Below, piece after piece: positions 41,722 to 44,708 of a stretch of DNA of 44,708 nt (its first letter is position 1; every line of letters begins with the position of its first letter). Source of the stretch: Methylomonas koyamae (GTDB lineage: Bacteria; Pseudomonadota; Gammaproteobacteria; Methylococcales; Methylomonadaceae); NCBI RefSeq assembly GCF_001644025.1, contig NZ_LUUK01000012.1, positions 1 through 44,708 of the forward strand. Reading direction: 5' to 3'. Both the position numbers and the translations under genes were made by a program. The notes beneath the pieces are model-generated. The model made no database searches and was not told the DNA's origin. It saw nothing but the letters and a program-made list of their open reading frames with translations.

Positions 41722-42522
41722 GTGATACAGACACAAAGTGGCGCCGTCCACGGAATACAAGCGGTAAAAAAAATTACGATTCTTGGGGTGACGTTTCCGG
41801 TCCTTGGATACGAGGATACGTTGAAAATATTTCAGGAGTGGGTCCTAGCAGATATACCACATCAAGTCTGCATTGCCAATGTTCATACGGTCGTATCGTG
41901 CCGCGCCGACGCCGAATTGAGGCATATCACCAATAATTCGATGGCGACCATGGACGGCCTACCGCTGGTGTGGTACGCCAAATATGTTAATAACGTCGAT
42001 GCCACGCGAGTATGCGGTCCGGATTTAATGCTGAAGTGTCTGGACGTCGGGCAGGCGAGAGGTTGGAAACATTATTTCTTGGGCGGCAGAAACGAAGTAT
42101 TGGAAGAGCTGGTGTTTCGCACTCGCCAGCAGTTTCCTCGGGCCGAACTGGTTGGGCACTATTCGCCACCGTTTCGCCCGCTTTCGCCTGAGGAAGATCA
42201 GGTGCTGGTCGATAGGATCAATCAATCGGGGGCCGACTTTCTATGGGTCGGTTTAGGGGCGCCTAAGCAGGAAAAATGGATCGCGGCCCATTTGGATAGA
42301 ATCAAGGTGCCTGTGCAGTTGGGCGTCGGTGCCGCTTTCGATTTTCATTCCGGCTATATCCGACGCGCACCGATATGGATGCAGCGTTCCGGCCTGGAGT
42401 GGGTTTATAGGGTGATCAAGGATAAGCGTCTTGTTAAACGATATCTTACTACAAATCCAAGGTTTTTGATGTGTTTTGTTGTCGATCTGGTTTGGGTTAG
42501 ATTGTTTAAGATTAATAGATGA
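41722..42522 (+). CDS. WecG/TagA/CpsF-family glycosyltransferase
   Basis: A 266-residue GT26-type transferase. Family members add ManNAc, ManNAcA or glucose to a lipid-linked primer as the second step in cell-surface glycan assembly. The domain begins ITILGVTFPVLGYEDTLKIF; then TMDGLPLVWYAKYV with the family Asp, GPDLMLKCLDVGQARGWKHY, FLGG, VGLGAPKQEKWIAAHLD, and GVGAAFDFHSGYIRRAP. I chose GTG at 41722, about 18 residues before the domain; an ATG at 41638 would run across the start of the divergent beta-helix gene. No good ribosome site is visible. It may act right after the WcaJ-type transferase of the EPS operon, from which it is separated by the IS91 unit. Confidence 0.88.
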   Translation: MIQTQSGAVHGIQAVKKITILGVTFPVLGYEDTLKIFQEWVLADIPHQVCIANVHTVVSCRADAELRHITNNSMATMDGLPLVWYAKYVNNVDATRVCGPDLMLKCLDVGQARGWKHYFLGGRNEVLEELVFRTRQQFPRAELVGHYSPPFRPLSPEEDQVLVDRINQSGADFLWVGLGAPKQEKWIAAHLDRIKVPVQLGVGAAFDFHSGYIRRAPIWMQRSGLEWVYRVIKDKRLVKRYLTTNPRFLMCFVVDLVWVRLFKINR

Positions 42523-42650
42523 GCCGATTTTAAGATGGTTTTTGTCTTGAGGGTTTGCGGATGTTTATATATCGCTAAATTTTAATTGTCGCTTGTTTTT
42601 GGTGCTGATTTACAATTTCGCGCAACGAAGTTTCTTTCTGGGATAGGGGC

Positions 42651-43721
42651 ATGATAAAAAGTTTATACAGCCAGAAGTTGTTGGCTTTGCAGGGGCTAAG
42701 AGCATACGCTGCGGTTTTGGTTGTTGTTGCCCACGCAGTGCTTACCTTTTATAAAAAAGTTTTAGGTGGGGATTTTGGATCAATGCCAGCTGGCACTCTT
42801 GGGGTAAAAATTTTTTTCTTGATAAGCGGGTTTATTATTTATACAACTACAAAAAAACTGAAACAAGGCGTGGTTAGTTTTCGTATTTTTGTGATTAAGA
42901 GGCTAATTCGTATATTGCCATTGTATTACGGGGCTACAATAATTTATTATTTAAAGCTTAGTTTTCAAGGGGTAAGTGTTGGATACGAGCAGTTGATTTT
43001 GTCTTTTATGTTTATTCCATTTGTGAACCATGAAGGATTAATGCAGCCGGTTCTTGGGCAGGGCTGGACGTTAAATTTTGAGATGTTTTTTTATACGATT
43101 TTTGCATTGACGATATTGGTTGCCTCTCAATGGCGATTGGCTTTTGTATCTGGAGTACTGGGTGTATTTTGCTTATTAAGCTATTTTTTCCCTCTTTCCG
43201 CGGATTCTTCGGATGTTCTTAAAAGCTTTTATTTTTATACTGACTTGAACTCACTTGGTTATTTTGTCGGTGGAATGCTGGTTGCGCGGTTACGTATGCA
43301 TTTTCCCTCATTTGGTATAACGAATGAGCTATCCGCGATGATTGTTGTGTTTTTTGTTTTGAGTTTGTTTTTGTTTTTTTACGACGATTTGCTTGATTCT
43401 GGCGTTTTGGTTAGTGCCCAGATAGCTGTATTTGGAGTGGTTTGTTTTGTAACCTGCGTGTTCGTATCGGATCGGGCGAGCGAAGAGAATCTGTTTACTA
43501 GGTTTTTACATCTGTGTGGAGATGCCTCATACAGTATTTATTTGTTTCATGGGTTTATTCTGGGTGCTGTGGCTCGCCTATTGACAAGGCTTCATATCGA
43601 TTTTCCGATGACTGTTTATGTCGTAATGATGGTTGTAATTTGCTTAGTTTTTGGGATGTTTACTTATAGATATGTTGAAAAACCGTTGATTAGAAAGCTG
43701 AACTCAATGTTTTTGATTTGA
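42651..43721 (+). CDS. Acyltransferase-3 family membrane O-acyltransferase
   Basis: A 356-residue integral membrane acyltransferase, second of its type in the window. KLLALQGLRAYAAVLVVVAH gives the conserved Arg and catalytic His. KIFFLISGFIIYTTTKKL, RLIRILPLYYGATIIYYL and QGWTLNFEMFFYTIFALTI are the classic segments. About ten spans, no SGNH extension. A G-rich ribosome site (AGGGG) sits very close to the ATG. Strongly AT-rich, unlike the adjacent WecG-type gene. It probably O-acylates the exported glycan. An IS66-type element starts about 50 bases after its stop. Confidence 0.9.
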   Translation: MIKSLYSQKLLALQGLRAYAAVLVVVAHAVLTFYKKVLGGDFGSMPAGTLGVKIFFLISGFIIYTTTKKLKQGVVSFRIFVIKRLIRILPLYYGATIIYYLKLSFQGVSVGYEQLILSFMFIPFVNHEGLMQPVLGQGWTLNFEMFFYTIFALTILVASQWRLAFVSGVLGVFCLLSYFFPLSADSSDVLKSFYFYTDLNSLGYFVGGMLVARLRMHFPSFGITNELSAMIVVFFVLSLFLFFYDDLLDSGVLVSAQIAVFGVVCFVTCVFVSDRASEENLFTRFLHLCGDASYSIYLFHGFILGAVARLLTRLHIDFPMTVYVVMMVVICLVFGMFTYRYVEKPLIRKLNSMFLI

Positions 43722-43769
43722 GTTGATTGATTTTTTATATTTGGATTTGCTTGGAAGTTTCTGTGTTTT

Positions 43770-44708
43770 GTAAGCGATGTTTGAATGACGTACTTGAACA
43801 GAATCGAACAATGTTCTAACGGTTAGAGAGTGATTAAGCCGTTGGCTTGGCGAGACGCCAAGGCAGCAATGCTTCGAAGTCTTCGACGGTTTTTGCCAGT
43901 GGCAACTGACGGAACAATGCCACCAGATAGGTGTAGGGTTCGATGCCATTGGCCTTGCAGGTTTCGATGAGCGAATAGAGATTCGCGCTGGCATGGGCAC
44001 CGGCTACTGTGTCGCAGAACAACCAGTTTCGGCGACCCACCACAAAGGGACGTATGGCGTTTTCGCAGCGATTGTTGTCGATAGGCCAGTCACCATTCTC
44101 GACGAAACGCGTCAATTTGGGCCATTGCGACGATAGATACTGCAGGGCCTTGCCCAGCAAACTGCCAGGCGTCACTGCATGCAGATGCTGTAGCAGCAAG
44201 CCTTCGATCTTGGCCAAAACCGGTCGGCTTTGTTCCTGGCGCTGTTGCCTGCGCTGTTCGGCGTGGAGGTCTTTGGTCTTAGCTTCAATGGCGTACAATT
44301 CGCCCATCGCCGCAATAAACTGCGTCGCCAGCTGTTCCGGGCCGCGTGCAGCCTTGGGTATGGCCGCTTCCGCTTCGACAAAATAGCGGCGCGCATGCGC
44401 CCAGCAGCCGAGGTGAATGGCACCCTGCACCGCCGCAATGGCGTTATACACTTCATAGCCGTCGCTCATCAGCACCGTGCCGGGTTTGATGCCGTCATAC
44501 AGCGGCTGCGCATGAGTGCCCCCACGACCGGGCGTGTAGCTGAACAGTCGAATCGGCGGTCCGGAGCCGGTCATTTGTGCCTACAGATAGCTTTTGCTTT
44601 GCGCGGCTCGGCCGGATTCTTTGAGCACTTGAACCACGGTTTCGTCGCCCAGGATCAGATCGGCATCGAGCAGATGGTCGCGCAGCAAGTTGATGATGGG
44701 TTGCACTG
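43770..44708 (-). mobile_element. IS66-family element, one end and partial transposase, runs off the window
   Basis: GTAAGCG at 43770, typical of IS66 terminal inverted repeats, marks the left end, 64 bases beyond the 3' end of the TnpC-type transposase. The rest of the element, including its other terminus and tnpA/tnpB, lies beyond the right edge. Composition is GC-rich against the AT-rich acyltransferase gene next to it. Confidence 0.75.
43834..44708 (-). pseudogene. IS66 transposase TnpC, 3' part with an amber codon
   Basis: The C-terminal portion of an IS66 DDE transposase, read leftward from the right edge. Motifs: PIINLLRDHLL and ILGDETVVQVLKES upstream, LMSDGYEVYNAI with a catalytic Asp, HLGCWAHARRYFVEA, and DNNRCENAIRPFVVGRRNWL with the catalytic Glu, then the usual ending. 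At 44581-44583 the frame has TAG where IS66 proteins have Trp in SYLWAQM, a TGG to TAG change. A downstream ATG (44574) can restart but lacks the N-terminal half. The frame is otherwise intact, so the lesion is recent or a base-call error. Confidence 0.82.

Noticed and set aside
1-44708. CRISPR array, tRNA or rRNA genes, toxin-antitoxin or other defence modules
   Set aside because: Read through on both strands without finding regularly spaced repeats, tRNA cloverleaf sequences or recognisable defence proteins.

Overview
The window looks like a chromosomal segment of a gammaproteobacterium. It has a gammaproteobacterial block of housekeeping genes (aroK-aroB-damX-type, with hemE and pyrF close by), moderately GC-rich core genes, and REP-type and other dispersed palindromes. 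A methylotrophic lineage such as Methylococcales is a guess from general appearance; no methane- or methanol-oxidation gene is present to support it. I see no tRNA, rRNA or CRISPR array.

Layout. (1) 1-2471: a DUF1697 gene, a divergent HemF-like gene, and palindromic repeats. (2) 2472-17264, all leftward: a twelve-gene O-antigen/capsule-type operon. In transcription order it runs: GT4 glycosyltransferase, nitroreductase, polysaccharide pyruvyltransferase, Wzx-like flippase, three GT4 enzymes, asparagine-synthase-type amidotransferase, GT4, SDR epimerase/reductase, WbpL/WecA-like initiating transferase, WbpM-like 4,6-dehydratase. Many junctions are overlapping or nearly so. No Wzy polymerase is visible in it. 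(3) 17586-23630, leftward: core genes pyrF, aroK, aroB, damX-like, hemE, yjbQ and a CopG-like DUF411 protein. (4) A 933-base gap (23631-24563) with a candidate sigma-54 promoter precedes a rightward exopolysaccharide operon (24564-34861): WcaJ-type initiating transferase, Wzy/O-antigen-ligase family protein, two tandem paralogous GT4s, hexapeptide acyltransferase, Wzx, GT4, acyltransferase-3, VanZ-type protein. From 26.1 kb on it is clearly more AT-rich than its surroundings. (5) 34.9-37.2 kb: an IS91-type unit (tyrosine recombinase plus HUH/Y2 transposase), both genes carrying a frame disruption. (6) 37364-41705, leftward: two paralogous secreted parallel beta-helix proteins resembling the GH141 group. 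(7) 41722-43721, rightward: a WecG/TagA/CpsF glycosyltransferase and a second acyltransferase-3. (8) From 43770 to the right edge: an IS66-type element whose transposase has an amber codon.

Taken together, the window holds two separate lipid-carrier-based glycan pathways. One starts with a polytopic N-acetylhexosamine-type transferase (leftward operon), the other with a WcaJ-type hexose transferase (rightward operon). They lie on either side of core genes. The rightward operon carries acylation, a VanZ protein with a large predicted periplasmic domain, and nearby secreted beta-helix proteins that may modify or cut the polymer. Decayed insertion sequences border the AT-rich accessory part, which suggests it was assembled by lateral transfer. 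I found no clear defence system; the most novel-looking items are the divergent HemF homologue, the VanZ fusion and the paired beta-helix proteins.
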